In this document: piece by piece, positions 36,106-44,786 of the stretch
How the letters are laid out: each line of letters starts with the position of its first letter
How positions within the stretch are numbered: the stretch's first letter is position 1
Origin: CALXOJ01 sp034120015
GTDB taxonomy: Bacteria; Spirochaetota; Spirochaetia; JAFGXN01
NCBI GenBank assembly: GCA_034120015.1
Contig: JAXEIF010000022.1
Location: 1-64,000, forward strand
Direction of reading: 5' to 3'
Length of the DNA stretch: 64,000 nucleotides
Made by a program: the position numbers and the translations under genes
The notes under the pieces: generated by a model
What the model saw: the letters and a program-made list of their open reading frames with translations, nothing else
What the model was told of the DNA's origin: nothing
Databases searched by the model: none

Positions 36106-37395
36106 GAAGCCGAAAAAGCTCTCGAGGTATTTCCGAAGATGCAGATTGTTAACTATCTCAATAATCTGTCAGAAAGTATGATCATGCTTTTTTTTCGTGC
36201 GGAGGGGCCACTTCCTTCTTCCAATATTCAGGTTCATTTAACAAAGGAAGGACTGACAGATAAGTCCATAATTATTGTCCACGAAGCCGGAACGGCGGAA
36301 AACGATTACGCAATCGGAATCGGTTATTTGCAGGAAAATGACGCGTTTACACCATACGGAGAGTGGAGAGTACGTTTGGAACATCCGGATTATCAACCGA
36401 TGGTAAATGAGCTGGTTTGGAATGTTCCCGAACCGACTCCCCCCGCAGCTTTAACCGGCCTGAAGGCAACACCGGGAGACGGGGAGGTTGTCCTGTCGTG
36501 GAGTCCGACCGGTGATCGGGTTACTCATTTGAAATTAACAATTACGCCGACAGGCGGTTCTATGATGATTGCGGAAACCGATATTCTGTCCGATACAACA
36601 GCGATAAAATTACAGGATTTGATAAACGGAACGGAATATACATTTTCGGTTTTGCCCGTCAATGACGGCGCGTTTGATGAAAACAATGCAACGAGTGTAA
36701 CAGTCACTTTGCCGAAAATTCCTCAGATTATTATGCGGGGAGAAAAGGGTCTGGTGCTTGTTAAAGCATTCGATTTTGATAACGAAACTGATAATGCAAG
36801 TATCAAGAGCGGTATTTCCAAATCTGCAGCGGATGTAACTTTAGATAGTTCGATTTCTTTTTCCGTCGCTGACGGAGGCTTTCTTAATTATACCTTAAAT
36901 CAATCCGCAAATCGGATCAATGGGAATGTTTGCTATCCGCTTTTGATCAGTGAATCGCAGAATGATTCCGGTATTATTTATGCCGAAATTTCGTATAAGG
37001 TCGATTCCGTCTTATCGATATCCGGTGTCGGGCTCGGTTCGACAGAGACAGATAACGCCGGACGCGGATGGAAAACGATGTTTCTATATTCTTCTTCGGA
37101 TACATCAAAAGGTGATTGGCAGGTGAGAAATAATAACCAAAATATTGGCTATCCTGAGACGCCGAATGTCAATCAATATATTAACATAGGTATCGATTTT
37201 TCGGATGCGGCAAATAAAAGCTTTTATCAGAATGGAATCCTGATAAAAGCTTTGAACGACGGGCAGGGGGATGTCTTAAGAGGCCTCAATAAATACTGGT
37301 TGTTTTTTAATAATGAAAGAGCCGTAACGAACCGAACGACGCTCGTGATTGATTACATAGCCTTTTATCAATTGGCGGACGACGCCAGTTATTAA
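35815..37395 (+). CDS. B-repeat/Fn3 lipoprotein, paralogue 4
   Basis: A 526-residue lipoprotein with lipobox MAGC (Cys 19). A B-repeat (VTIKFDANGGKGSMEEL to LFAQWEAE, about 27-102) is followed by a unique beta region, one Fn3 module (about 205-300, VVLSWSPTGDRVTHLKL), and a C-terminal module of about 215 residues introduced by LVLVKAFDFDNETDN, related to that of paralogues 3 and 5. AAAAGGAGG lies 6-8 nt before ATG. Leader and B-repeat are nearly the same at DNA level as in paralogue 5, while the rest differs, pointing to duplication followed by exchange or fast change. Confidence 0.84.
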   Translation: MKRKMLVFLSVFGFLMAGCPETTSTSVTIKFDANGGKGSMEELVIQSGTEAVLTQNAFTRDGFSFTGWNDSADGKGKNYADKAKVKPTADIILFAQWEAEKALEVFPKMQIVNYLNNLSESMIMLFFRAEGPLPSSNIQVHLTKEGLTDKSIIIVHEAGTAENDYAIGIGYLQENDAFTPYGEWRVRLEHPDYQPMVNELVWNVPEPTPPAALTGLKATPGDGEVVLSWSPTGDRVTHLKLTITPTGGSMMIAETDILSDTTAIKLQDLINGTEYTFSVLPVNDGAFDENNATSVTVTLPKIPQIIMRGEKGLVLVKAFDFDNETDNASIKSGISKSAADVTLDSSISFSVADGGFLNYTLNQSANRINGNVCYPLLISESQNDSGIIYAEISYKVDSVLSISGVGLGSTETDNAGRGWKTMFLYSSSDTSKGDWQVRNNNQNIGYPETPNVNQYINIGIDFSDAANKSFYQNGILIKALNDGQGDVLRGLNKYWLFFNNERAVTNRTTLVIDYIAFYQLADDASY

Positions 37396-37406
37396 TCGGC
37401 AGAACG

Positions 37407-37439
37407 GCGGATTTTTGTCGAGGCAGAAATCCGCTTTTT
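37407..37439 (+). terminator. Rho-independent terminator after paralogue 4
   Basis: GCGGATTT and AAATCCGC form an 8-bp stem with a 12-nt loop, followed by TTTTT. Confidence 0.75.
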
Positions 37440-37481
37440 AAAAACACTATTATTTTTATAATATTTAAAATTTAAAGAATT

Positions 37482-37504
37482 CTGCAGATGAAAAGCATCT
37501 GTAG
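37482..37504 (+). promoter_or_regulatory. Stem-loop upstream of paralogue 5
   Basis: CTGCAGATG and CATCTGTAG form a 9-bp stem (one G-U) with loop AAAAG, 15 nt before the ribosome site of the next gene. It lacks a T tract, so it is more likely a 5'-leader structure than a terminator. Confidence 0.45.
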
Positions 37505-37821
37505 AAAATAAATTAAAAAGGAGATTTTTTATGAAGAGGAGAATGTTGATTTTATTATCGGTAATCGGGTTGCTGATGGCCGGTTGTCCGGAAACGACAC
37601 CGACATCGGTTACAATTAAGTTTGATGCCAACGGCGGTACAGGAACCATGAAAGAGATGGTTGTTGACAGCGGAGCGGAAACGGTTTTAACTCCAAACGC
37701 GTTCGCAAGAGACGGCTTTACATTCAAAGGTTGGAACGATTCGAAAGACGGCAAGGGGAAAGCTTATGCCGATAAAGCAAAAGTCAAACCGACAGCAGAC
37801 ATGACCTTGTTTGCACAGTGG
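37504..37821 (+). repeat. Direct-repeat block, copy 2 (leader and B-repeat)
   Basis: Near-identical partner of 35788-36105, covering ribosome site, signal peptide, lipobox and first B-repeat. Confidence 0.75.
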
Positions 37822-39561
37822 GAGGTTAAGAAAGTCGACATTACATTTAACAATAATCCTCCGGCGGGTAGCGATGAACCTATATCGGAGACAAAGCAAA
37901 CAGTGCCGGTCGGTCAGGAAGTAATATTGGATGCTCCGGATGTGAAAATTGAAGGTTACAACCTGTTGGGTTGGGCAAAAGATAGGACAGCCGAAACGAA
38001 CGAATACAGCAACGGCGGTAAAATTACGGTCAGTGAAGCCTTAACGCTTTACGCTGTCTGGCAGCCGGTCGTTGCAGGTGAGGTAGTCATCACTTTTGAC
38101 GGCAACGGAGCCGATGAAGGTTCCGTTATGGAGCCGCAGACTGTTAGTCAAAACACAAGCGTGATATTGAAGCCAAATCAGTTTTCTAAAACAGGATATA
38201 CATTCCGGGGATGGACAACGAATAGCGCCGGTACAGAAGTCATGTATTCCGACGAAGCCGAAATAACCGTAAATACAGAAAATATAACTCTTTATGCGGT
38301 ATGGCAGGCAGAGGAAGGCGGAGAGGAGCCGACTCCGGAACCGGAAAATAACGTATTTGGTATTAATAATGACAGCAACACTATCGGCACATATGAAAAC
38401 GGAACTGTGACGTTACAGTTTAAAAAAACCGGTGGTGATTGGACATGGCCGGCTGACGTAGCAGTGATGGCTACGAAAGATAATATAGCTGTTGAGAATA
38501 TCACATTGAACCAAGAGAATAACACACTGACTATTTCGGACACATTGGCGGCCGGTGTATCAGTCACTTACATTGTTACTTTTTCTGCCGAAGGTTATGA
38601 TTCTTTAACTCTTACCTGGGCTGTGACAGTCGAAAATGCAATCTCAGAGATTCCGGCAGAGGTTACTGTGACTCTGTTACCGTCAGACAGGTTGATTAGC
38701 GGAGAAACGGTAATGGTTGCTCCGGACGATACCGGCATCGACGGCGTGACGATTGCGACGACCGTTAACGTAACGGGAGGTGTTACTGAAAGCCTGTCTC
38801 TTTTAAATTCCGCTTTTACCGTACCGACCGTTGAGAATGTAACTGAGAACGTCACTTTGACATTTACATTGCAAAAAACAGATTGCACGGATGCTGAAAG
38901 AACTGTTACCGTCAAAATTTATCCCGCGACATATGTCCGATATGACGGTAAAATCTTCTCTTTGACAAAGGGGTTTGATTTTACTCAGACAGCAGAAGTG
39001 CCGGGAACCAAGGTGGCTACAAGTACTGACTACAATAACAGAACGGCTATTACAGGTGCCGCGGACGGTTATCATTTTAATAATGCCGATGATACCCGTA
39101 TTTATCTGGAGCTTCAGGGTGTTTCGTTTGATTTAATGACAGTCAATCTGAAATGGGCAAGTGGCGGACAACCTAATTTCGTCTTTCACGGTGCCGATGG
39201 CGGAACTTACGGTTATCAGTTTTACAAAGCCGTTAATAGTAATAAGGGGTGGTTTTTAAACGGCGGCTGGAATACAAATGGAGAGGGCTTGTCCGCGACT
39301 TATAATCCGGCACCTGTGGCCGATGTTTTCCATACATTCCGTGTTTGTGATCAGGGTAACAATAATCGATCCAGTCAGCTGGATGACGCTGTAATTGTCA
39401 GATACAGCTTTACGAATAACCAGACATTGTCAACTTACACGGCTACACGAGACAACGGAAACGGAATGTTTGTCCAATTCGGTAATGATGGTAATGGTGG
39501 CACAGACAAAAGAAATTTTACAGTCAAGGCGATCAGTTTTTACAGCGAGGTGACGGAATAA
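37531..39561 (+). CDS. Lipoprotein with three B-repeats, paralogue 5
   Basis: A 676-residue lipoprotein, the longest of the array. After lipobox MAGC (Cys 19) come three tandem B-repeats: VTIKFDANGGTGTMKEM to LFAQWEV, VDITFNNNPPAGS to LYAVWQPV, and VVITFDGNGADEGS to LYAVWQAE (about 27-265). An acidic Pro hinge (GGEEPTPEPEN) and two beta-sandwich regions follow. The C-terminal module starts at VRYDGKIFSLTKGFDF, with YHFNNADDTRIYL and NFTVKAISFYSEVTE. The repeats probably act as a stalk lifting the terminal domain from the membrane. A strong terminator follows. Confidence 0.86.
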   Translation: MKRRMLILLSVIGLLMAGCPETTPTSVTIKFDANGGTGTMKEMVVDSGAETVLTPNAFARDGFTFKGWNDSKDGKGKAYADKAKVKPTADMTLFAQWEVKKVDITFNNNPPAGSDEPISETKQTVPVGQEVILDAPDVKIEGYNLLGWAKDRTAETNEYSNGGKITVSEALTLYAVWQPVVAGEVVITFDGNGADEGSVMEPQTVSQNTSVILKPNQFSKTGYTFRGWTTNSAGTEVMYSDEAEITVNTENITLYAVWQAEEGGEEPTPEPENNVFGINNDSNTIGTYENGTVTLQFKKTGGDWTWPADVAVMATKDNIAVENITLNQENNTLTISDTLAAGVSVTYIVTFSAEGYDSLTLTWAVTVENAISEIPAEVTVTLLPSDRLISGETVMVAPDDTGIDGVTIATTVNVTGGVTESLSLLNSAFTVPTVENVTENVTLTFTLQKTDCTDAERTVTVKIYPATYVRYDGKIFSLTKGFDFTQTAEVPGTKVATSTDYNNRTAITGAADGYHFNNADDTRIYLELQGVSFDLMTVNLKWASGGQPNFVFHGADGGTYGYQFYKAVNSNKGWFLNGGWNTNGEGLSATYNPAPVADVFHTFRVCDQGNNNRSSQLDDAVIVRYSFTNNQTLSTYTATRDNGNGMFVQFGNDGNGGTDKRNFTVKAISFYSEVTE

Positions 39562-39578
39562 GTCACGCACCAGGATTT

Positions 39579-39604
39579 AAAGCCCGCTTCGGCGGGCTTT
39601 TTTT
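39579..39604 (+). terminator. Rho-independent terminator ending the lipoprotein array
   Basis: AAAGCCCGC, TTCG tetraloop, GCGGGCTTTTTTT: a strong textbook terminator. 39605-39725 shows nothing else. Confidence 0.93.
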
Positions 39605-39725
39605 GTAGGGAAGAGATGCGGGATTCGAAATTCGGTCGGGAGCCTGTCTTTTTCGGATTTTCGGATAATGGAACGGATGAGCTGTGTACACAGGTAAAAA
39701 CGAGTTTCAATTGAACCGGGGAGAT

Positions 39726-39764
39726 ACAAAAAGACCTCCCCGTCATCAGCCGGGGAGGTCTTTG
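39726..39764. terminator. Terminator for the thioredoxin gene (bidirectional)
   Basis: AAAGACCTCCCCG and CGGGGAGGTCTTT form a perfect 13-bp stem around TCATCAGC. Read on the minus strand it is followed by TTGT, so it serves the thioredoxin/DUF4105 unit. Confidence 0.85.
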
Positions 39765-39777
39765 TCTTTTGATGAAA

Positions 39778-40185
39778 TCAGTTCTGTTTTTCGACAGCTT
39801 CGACTACTTTTTTTACCCAGCTGTCAAACGTTTTTTCGCTGCGGGGGAAGATCGAAAATTTTGCGATTACTTTGTTGTCTTTATAGGCAACAATATACGG
39901 TATGGACGTGATTTTGAATGCCGCGGACAATTGGGGAGATGCATCCGTATCCACTTTGACAAAGCAGAGACCGGGATTGGCGGCGGCAACTGCCTCGAAT
40001 ACGGGCGCAAACTGACGGCAGGGGCCGCACCAGTCGGCGTAAAAATCGATAAAGACCAGTTTTCCTTTTGTTTCGGCAGCGAAGTTACTGTCGTTAAGTA
40101 ACTTGTAGGAAGCATCGTCGGCGGCAAAAAGGGCGGCCGGCAGGCAGCAAAGAACGGCTAAAATCAGAAAGACTCTTTTTTTCAT
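39778..40185 (-). CDS. Exported thioredoxin-like protein
   Basis: A 135-residue thioredoxin fold with a cleavable signal peptide (about 1-21, ending AALFA). The active site is WCGPC within FIDFYADWCGPCRQF, and the cis-Pro loop is ITSIPYIVAY. It should act on disulfides in the periplasm. The ATG at 40185 has AAGGAG 6 nt upstream; an upstream in-frame start is not needed. It follows the DUF4105 gene by 1 nt, so the two are one unit, which suggests it may service Cys residues in that protein. Confidence 0.9.
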   Translation of the reverse strand: MKKRVFLILAVLCCLPAALFAADDASYKLLNDSNFAAETKGKLVFIDFYADWCGPCRQFAPVFEAVAAANPGLCFVKVDTDASPQLSAAFKITSIPYIVAYKDNKVIAKFSIFPRSEKTFDSWVKKVVEAVEKQN

Positions 40186-40186
40186 T

Positions 40187-41491
40187 TTAAACTCCTTTTT
40201 TGGGGTCAATCGCAAGAAGATTGCCCAGTAAAAATAATGTATAGACAGGAATCACTGTTGTCAGCGTTAAACGGCTTGACTGGGCAATGATTTCCGTTGT
40301 CTGCAAAGCGATCAATGTAACTGCCGACAGTAAACAGAGAAACCAGCCGAAGGCACAAACCAAACGGGCTTTTTTTCTGCCGGCCGCATAAAAGCAGGAG
40401 GCAATGGTCAGAATCAGGGTGATCGGACCGATTGCCAGAAGGTTCCAGTTGCCGTAAGTGCAATCGAATTCGGTAAATGCCATAAAATGAATCAGTATTA
40501 AAGAACAGCCGAAAAGAAGTGTGGAAACCGTAGCGGTATAAATGCCTCCGAATATCCGCAAAGCCGGGTGCAGAGCGCCGAGAAGCAGGAATATACCGCC
40601 GACGGCGCCGGTCAGAATTCCGAGCAGTAACGACGGAATTTCGGTGCGGGCCGGTTTTTCCCGAATCACCGGCATATCTTCGCCGGCGTCGGCAATTTTT
40701 TCACAGCCGGAGACCAGGGAAACCGTTTCTCCGTTGTCTGTATAGGTAACGGTCGGCAGAACCCTTAACATCTCCGCCGGCATAAACATTGTTTCCCAGC
40801 GGGAGGCTTTGTGATCCATCGACGGGCCGAGAACGTAGTCGAATCCCCATTCCGTCCAAAAGTGGCGGTCGAGGTAGAGAAATGTCCATTCTCTCATGGT
40901 GTATGCGGTGCGGTCGGCTGTTTGGCGGTAGAGTTCGCCGTCGAGTGCCATATCGAGAATATCACGGAGAATGGTCGCGCAGTTATTTTTAAAAAAATTG
41001 TAGCGGTAAAAGGCGTTTTCCGGTTTGACATTTTCCCGTAAATATTTGACAACGCGCATTTTTCCTTCCGGGGGCAGATTCAGATCGAGAATCTCGACGG
41101 ATCGTTTTTGTGCCCGGTACGGAAAACGAAGGCTGTAATCGGGATTCGAGGCAATAACGGTGTAATTCATAATACCGAATGCAAAGTTCTTGAAAAAGCC
41201 CTCACTGCCCATATCAAAGACGCCGTAATCATACATGAGACGGTGAGATTTGTTTATATCGGTCAGATCGCCGCGGTTTTCCGGTGTCGGGATTTCGCTG
41301 ACAATCATGGCGCAGTGTCCCCAGTTGGAGTAAAGCGGCCAGTCGGGTCCGATAACTGCCATCGAGACGGAAAAGCGGCCGGCATCGGCGATTTCGGCAG
41401 GACTGACGGCCGGGTAGTCCTGAGGCGCAATTTGCGCTCCTGTATTCAATGCGGCGGATAACAAAAACAGAAATGTAATTGCTTTTTTCAT
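40187..41491 (-). CDS. DUF4105 (Lnb N-terminal-like) membrane protein
   Basis: A 434-residue protein with signal peptide (1-19), a periplasmic DUF4105 domain (about 40-270) and four or five C-terminal membrane helices (about 288-430). Conserved-looking residues are in SNWGHCAMIVSE and FFKNNCATILRDILD, a His/Asn-Cys pattern reminiscent of a papain/NlpC-like site. DUF4105 is found in a chaperone region of lacto-N-biosidase and in many uncharacterised proteins, so the function is unknown. It heads a unit with an exported thioredoxin. Confidence 0.82.
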   Translation of the reverse strand: MKKAITFLFLLSAALNTGAQIAPQDYPAVSPAEIADAGRFSVSMAVIGPDWPLYSNWGHCAMIVSEIPTPENRGDLTDINKSHRLMYDYGVFDMGSEGFFKNFAFGIMNYTVIASNPDYSLRFPYRAQKRSVEILDLNLPPEGKMRVVKYLRENVKPENAFYRYNFFKNNCATILRDILDMALDGELYRQTADRTAYTMREWTFLYLDRHFWTEWGFDYVLGPSMDHKASRWETMFMPAEMLRVLPTVTYTDNGETVSLVSGCEKIADAGEDMPVIREKPARTEIPSLLLGILTGAVGGIFLLLGALHPALRIFGGIYTATVSTLLFGCSLILIHFMAFTEFDCTYGNWNLLAIGPITLILTIASCFYAAGRKKARLVCAFGWFLCLLSAVTLIALQTTEIIAQSSRLTLTTVIPVYTLFLLGNLLAIDPKKGV

Positions 41492-41497
41492 GATATC

Positions 41498-41526
41498 AGT
41501 TTAGCACGGAATCAGAATCTCTTCAA
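41498..41526 (-). promoter_or_regulatory. Leaderless-type promoter of DUF4105/thioredoxin unit
   Basis: TTGAAG, 17-bp spacer, TAAACT on the minus strand, and ATG 6 nt later. The -10 box contains the epmA stop codon, so the promoter lies in the 3' end of epmA. Confidence 0.65.
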
Positions 41527-42448
41527 TATCCTTTTTTTTGAGGAGAAGCATCAGCAGCCGGTCGACGCCGAGGGCATTTCCGGAACAGTGTCCCAGACGG
41601 CCGCAGGCGTCGATAAATGTCTCGTCGGCGGGCGCGCCTTGGAGGGCGGCTTCTTCGGCAAGAAGCGGACGCAGGCGTTCGAGGTCGGTGCCTTCGGTGT
41701 AGCAGTTGCACAGTTCACAGCCGTTGAAATAGAGTTCCCACCGTTGCGAATAGAGCCCGTCGGGGCAAAGGGCGGCCGTTGTGGCAATGACGGCCGGATA
41801 CTCGAGAATGGCGACCGGCTCGCCTTTCGGGAGATTCGGTTCGATATGGGAAACAAACAGAAGATTGAATAAGTCGGCGGCTGTGTCGGTTTCGGCGGTG
41901 CGCAGCCCGTGCCGCCGGCAGATTTCCTTCAAACGGCGGTGCGTACCTTCACCTCCTTCGCCGAGAATGGCGTCTAAAGGTTCCCGGAAAGCGGCGGTAA
42001 ACAGTTCCGCCATGGTCAGCTGTCGAAAGTGACGGCGGAGTGTGCGGGGGCCGAACGGCAGTTCCGAAAAGAGTGTTTCGGTCAGCCGCAGCGAGTCGTA
42101 CATGCCGGCATTGCGGGTATAGTATTCGAGCATCGTAAATTCCCGGTTGTGGATGCCTGTTTTGACTTCGCCGTTACGGAACGATTTGCCGATCTGAAAA
42201 ATCGACTGACCGGGCCACTCCGCCAGAATTTTTTTCATGGTCACTTCGGGCGAAGGAATCAGGTATAACGGCTGCCGTCTGCCGAAGCCGTTGTCGCTTT
42301 CGGTACGGAACAGAGAAATGGAACTTTCGGGAACGACACGGTCGGTCAGCAGCGGCGTTTCGGTTTCGATGTACCCGCGGTCGTTAAAAAAACGGCGGAG
42401 AAACTCATAGAGTTCGTTTCTCCGTCGGACGGTTTCGATATCAATCAT
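41501..42448 (-). CDS. epmA: Elongation factor P beta-lysyltransferase (EpmA/GenX/PoxA-like)
   Basis: A 315-residue class II lysyl-tRNA-synthetase-like catalytic core without the N-terminal anticodon domain, as in EpmA, which attaches lysine to EF-P. Motif 2 appears as FQIGKSFRNGE with HNREFTMLEYY, followed by FNGCELCNCYTEG and motif 3 GNALGVDRLLMLLL. It overlaps the lgt stop (ATGA). The usual partners epmB and efp are not in the window. Confidence 0.88.
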   Translation of the reverse strand: MIDIETVRRRNELYEFLRRFFNDRGYIETETPLLTDRVVPESSISLFRTESDNGFGRRQPLYLIPSPEVTMKKILAEWPGQSIFQIGKSFRNGEVKTGIHNREFTMLEYYTRNAGMYDSLRLTETLFSELPFGPRTLRRHFRQLTMAELFTAAFREPLDAILGEGGEGTHRRLKEICRRHGLRTAETDTAADLFNLLFVSHIEPNLPKGEPVAILEYPAVIATTAALCPDGLYSQRWELYFNGCELCNCYTEGTDLERLRPLLAEEAALQGAPADETFIDACGRLGHCSGNALGVDRLLMLLLKKKDIEEILIPC

Positions 42449-43503
42449 TTTTTCTTAAAAAACGACAGAAAAGATTTTTTTTCTTTCTTTTTGTCGGGAT
42501 CGGGAATGACAAAATGTTCGACCGGCGCGCCGTATTTCTTTTCGTAAAGGTAACAGCCGACGACAAGGGCGGTTCCTCCGAGAATCATCAGAAAGCAAAG
42601 CAGCTGTCCCATCGAAAAATTGAACCAGCTTTCCAAAATCTCGGTGTGGGCATTTCCGGGGCCGCGGCCCGGTCCGATGATGAAACCGAGAGAGGCATCC
42701 GGTTCCCGAAAATATTCGATGAAAAAACGGAAAAAGCCGTATCCGATAAAATAGAATCCGGCAATCTGCCCTTCCGCCTTTTTGAAACGACGGACGACGA
42801 ACCAAAGAAAAAGAAAGAGAACGATTCCTTCAAAAATCATTTCATAGATTTGGGAGGGGTGACGCGGCAGGTTAATCATGCCGTTTCTCATATATTCGGC
42901 AGCGTATTGGGGTCCCAATTCGTTGACAGCTTCTTTCACCCATTCGCGGTTCATGCTTAAACGCGGTGCGTTGGGGAAAACCATTCCCCACGGCATCAGG
43001 GTCACGCGGCCCCACAGTTCGCCGTTGATAAAGTTTCCGACGCGGCCGAAGGTATAGCCGAGCGGAACCGAAAGCGCCAGCATGTCGGCCCATTTCCGGA
43101 ACGACAGTTTTTTGATACGGCAGTAAACGGCAATGGCAATAACCAGTCCGACGGCACCGCCGTGATAACTCATACCCTGAAGACCGACAAAGCGGCCGTT
43201 TTCGAAAGGCCAGAAAATCAGCCACGGCTGCAGCCAGTAGTTGGGGCCGTAACCGGAAAAATTGTCGTGATAAATCAGTGTCGAGAAAATTCGGGCGCCG
43301 AGAAGCAGTCCGATAATACCGGCGTAGAAAAGTCCGTCGACCAGTTCTTTCGGATATTGGGTTTTGTCTCTTTTCACCTGATACATCAGAATCAGATAAG
43401 CAATCGTAAAAGCGACGATGTACATCAGCCCGTACCAGCGGACAGGCAGACCGGGAATGATTTCCGGTTTAATCCAGTCGGGAAAGGGAATGTAAGCGAG
43501 CAT
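42445..43503 (-). CDS. lgt: Prolipoprotein diacylglyceryl transferase
   Basis: A 352-residue integral membrane enzyme that adds diacylglycerol to the lipobox Cys of prolipoproteins. Signature parts are MSYHGGAVGLVIA, GRVGNFINGELWGR and IEYFREPD. It is longer than the usual 260-300, partly from an extended loop (about 165-205) and a Lys-rich tail. AAAGGAG precedes ATG by 7 nt. It lies between the MinD-like gene and epmA in one unit. Its activity is needed by the many lipoproteins of this window. Confidence 0.95.
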   Translation of the reverse strand: MLAYIPFPDWIKPEIIPGLPVRWYGLMYIVAFTIAYLILMYQVKRDKTQYPKELVDGLFYAGIIGLLLGARIFSTLIYHDNFSGYGPNYWLQPWLIFWPFENGRFVGLQGMSYHGGAVGLVIAIAVYCRIKKLSFRKWADMLALSVPLGYTFGRVGNFINGELWGRVTLMPWGMVFPNAPRLSMNREWVKEAVNELGPQYAAEYMRNGMINLPRHPSQIYEMIFEGIVLFLFLWFVVRRFKKAEGQIAGFYFIGYGFFRFFIEYFREPDASLGFIIGPGRGPGNAHTEILESWFNFSMGQLLCFLMILGGTALVVGCYLYEKKYGAPVEHFVIPDPDKKKEKKSFLSFFKKK

Positions 43504-43517
43504 AAAATCTCCTTTAA

Positions 43518-44663
43518 TTATAATTTAAACCCCTGTTTGAGGGCGTTTGCCAATTTAATGCGTAACAAATTGTTTTCTTTCCGCAGACTTTTCAATTCGT
43601 ACTGCTGCTGCCGGATCAGCTCGAGAAAATCGCTGTTGGTCAGGACACCGCTGTGAATCATTTTACCGATTTCCGCGGATCGGAACTCGAAGTCGGTTTC
43701 GGCTTCCCTGTCGGCGGTGAGGTAATTTTCTTCGATTTCCGGTTCCAGTTCGAAATCGGCGGCCGACTGCGGCGGTGTCTGTTCGATTTTTTCGGCAATA
43801 CGGTAAATCGCCTGCGAAATCAGGCTGTCCCGTTTGTAGCGGATAATCGGTAACCGCGATGCCAGAGCAATATCCTGCAAATGATCTCTGTAAATAACTC
43901 CGTAATGGTCGAGATCCAGTCCCAGGTACTGTTTACAGGAAACTTTTATTTTTTGGGCCTTGAGGTTATCTTTCGGATTTTCGACCATATTCATGATCAG
44001 TTTCGGATGAAAAAGAGAAAAGAGTCTGTAGAAACGGGCAAAATTTTCCGGGTCGGCGGCATTGAGTTTTTCGAAAAGCGTTGGCAGATAGATTTTCTGT
44101 AATGCTCCCGGATCGGCCGAAATTTCTTCCAAAGGAATACGGCCGGATGATTTGCGCGGAAAAGACTGCCAGAGAATGCGGAAAATGACGTTTTTCAGAA
44201 AGAGATAGGCGTTGAGAATGGCGGTCAAATTCGGTGTTGTTACAATAATTCCTTCCGAAGAGAGAAGGAAAAAATCGACGGTCATCATCGAGGTGCCGGC
44301 GCCGAGATCCAGAATCAGATAATCGGCATTTTGTTTCCTCAGCTGACGGATAAGCCGGTTTTTTTGCGAAGCGCGGATGTTGGCCAGTCCGGGAATTTCG
44401 CCTTCCCCGGAAAGAAACCTGAGGTTCGGGTATTCGGTATCGGTAATCAGTTCGTCGACGGTTGTGTTCGGGTCGGTAAAAAAGCAGCCGATACCTTTGG
44501 TGACGGCGCGCAGACCGAGAACCGTGTGCGCGTTGGAGGCACCCAAATCCAAATCGGCCAACAGAACGCGGTTGCCGGCTTCGGCCAGCGCAATAGCCAG
44601 ATTGACGGAGAAGAGCGACTTTCCGACCCCTCCTTTTCCGCTTGCCACCGGAATGATTCTCAT
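43518..44663 (-). CDS. MinD/ParA-type ATPase
   Basis: A 381-residue P-loop ATPase with deviant Walker A (SGKGGVGKS, 8-16), switch I ADLDLGASN and Walker B YLILDLGAGTS. Such proteins place cell structures at membrane sites (MinD, FlhG). The middle holds a family-unusual insert around RILWQSFPRKSS, and the C-terminal third ends in a coiled coil (LRKENNLLRIKLANAL). No MinC/MinE/FlhF lies next to it, so I cannot say which process it serves. I chose ATG 44663, preceded by GGGGAGAGG, over an upstream ATG at 44756. Confidence 0.85.
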   Translation of the reverse strand: MRIIPVASGKGGVGKSLFSVNLAIALAEAGNRVLLADLDLGASNAHTVLGLRAVTKGIGCFFTDPNTTVDELITDTEYPNLRFLSGEGEIPGLANIRASQKNRLIRQLRKQNADYLILDLGAGTSMMTVDFFLLSSEGIIVTTPNLTAILNAYLFLKNVIFRILWQSFPRKSSGRIPLEEISADPGALQKIYLPTLFEKLNAADPENFARFYRLFSLFHPKLIMNMVENPKDNLKAQKIKVSCKQYLGLDLDHYGVIYRDHLQDIALASRLPIIRYKRDSLISQAIYRIAEKIEQTPPQSAADFELEPEIEENYLTADREAETDFEFRSAEIGKMIHSGVLTNSDFLELIRQQQYELKSLRKENNLLRIKLANALKQGFKL

Positions 44664-44704
44664 AAACCTCTCCCCAAAAATTTCAAAAAGTCGGTCAAAA
44701 AAGT

Positions 44705-44737
44705 TTGACAAATCTTTATTATTTGATAGTATATAAT
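44705..44737 (+). promoter_or_regulatory. Promoter of the ctpA operon
   Basis: TTGACA at 44705, then TAGTAT after 16 bp or TATAAT after 21 bp. The leader of 40-50 nt holds GGAG 12 nt before ATG. It faces the MinD-like gene across a 123-bp gap. Confidence 0.5.
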
Positions 44738-44786
44738 AAAAAGGCGGAATAGTCACTCATTTTTTATATCGGAGCGTTATTTCCTT

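Noticed and set aside
29969..39561. CRISPR array or satellite in the repeat-rich region
   Set aside because: Repeats are protein-coding modules of about 70 residues, not short spaced direct repeats.
44664..44756. Upstream ATG for the MinD-like gene
   Set aside because: The ATG at 44663 directly precedes the conserved N-terminus and has GGGGAGAGG; the extension would cover the promoter region.
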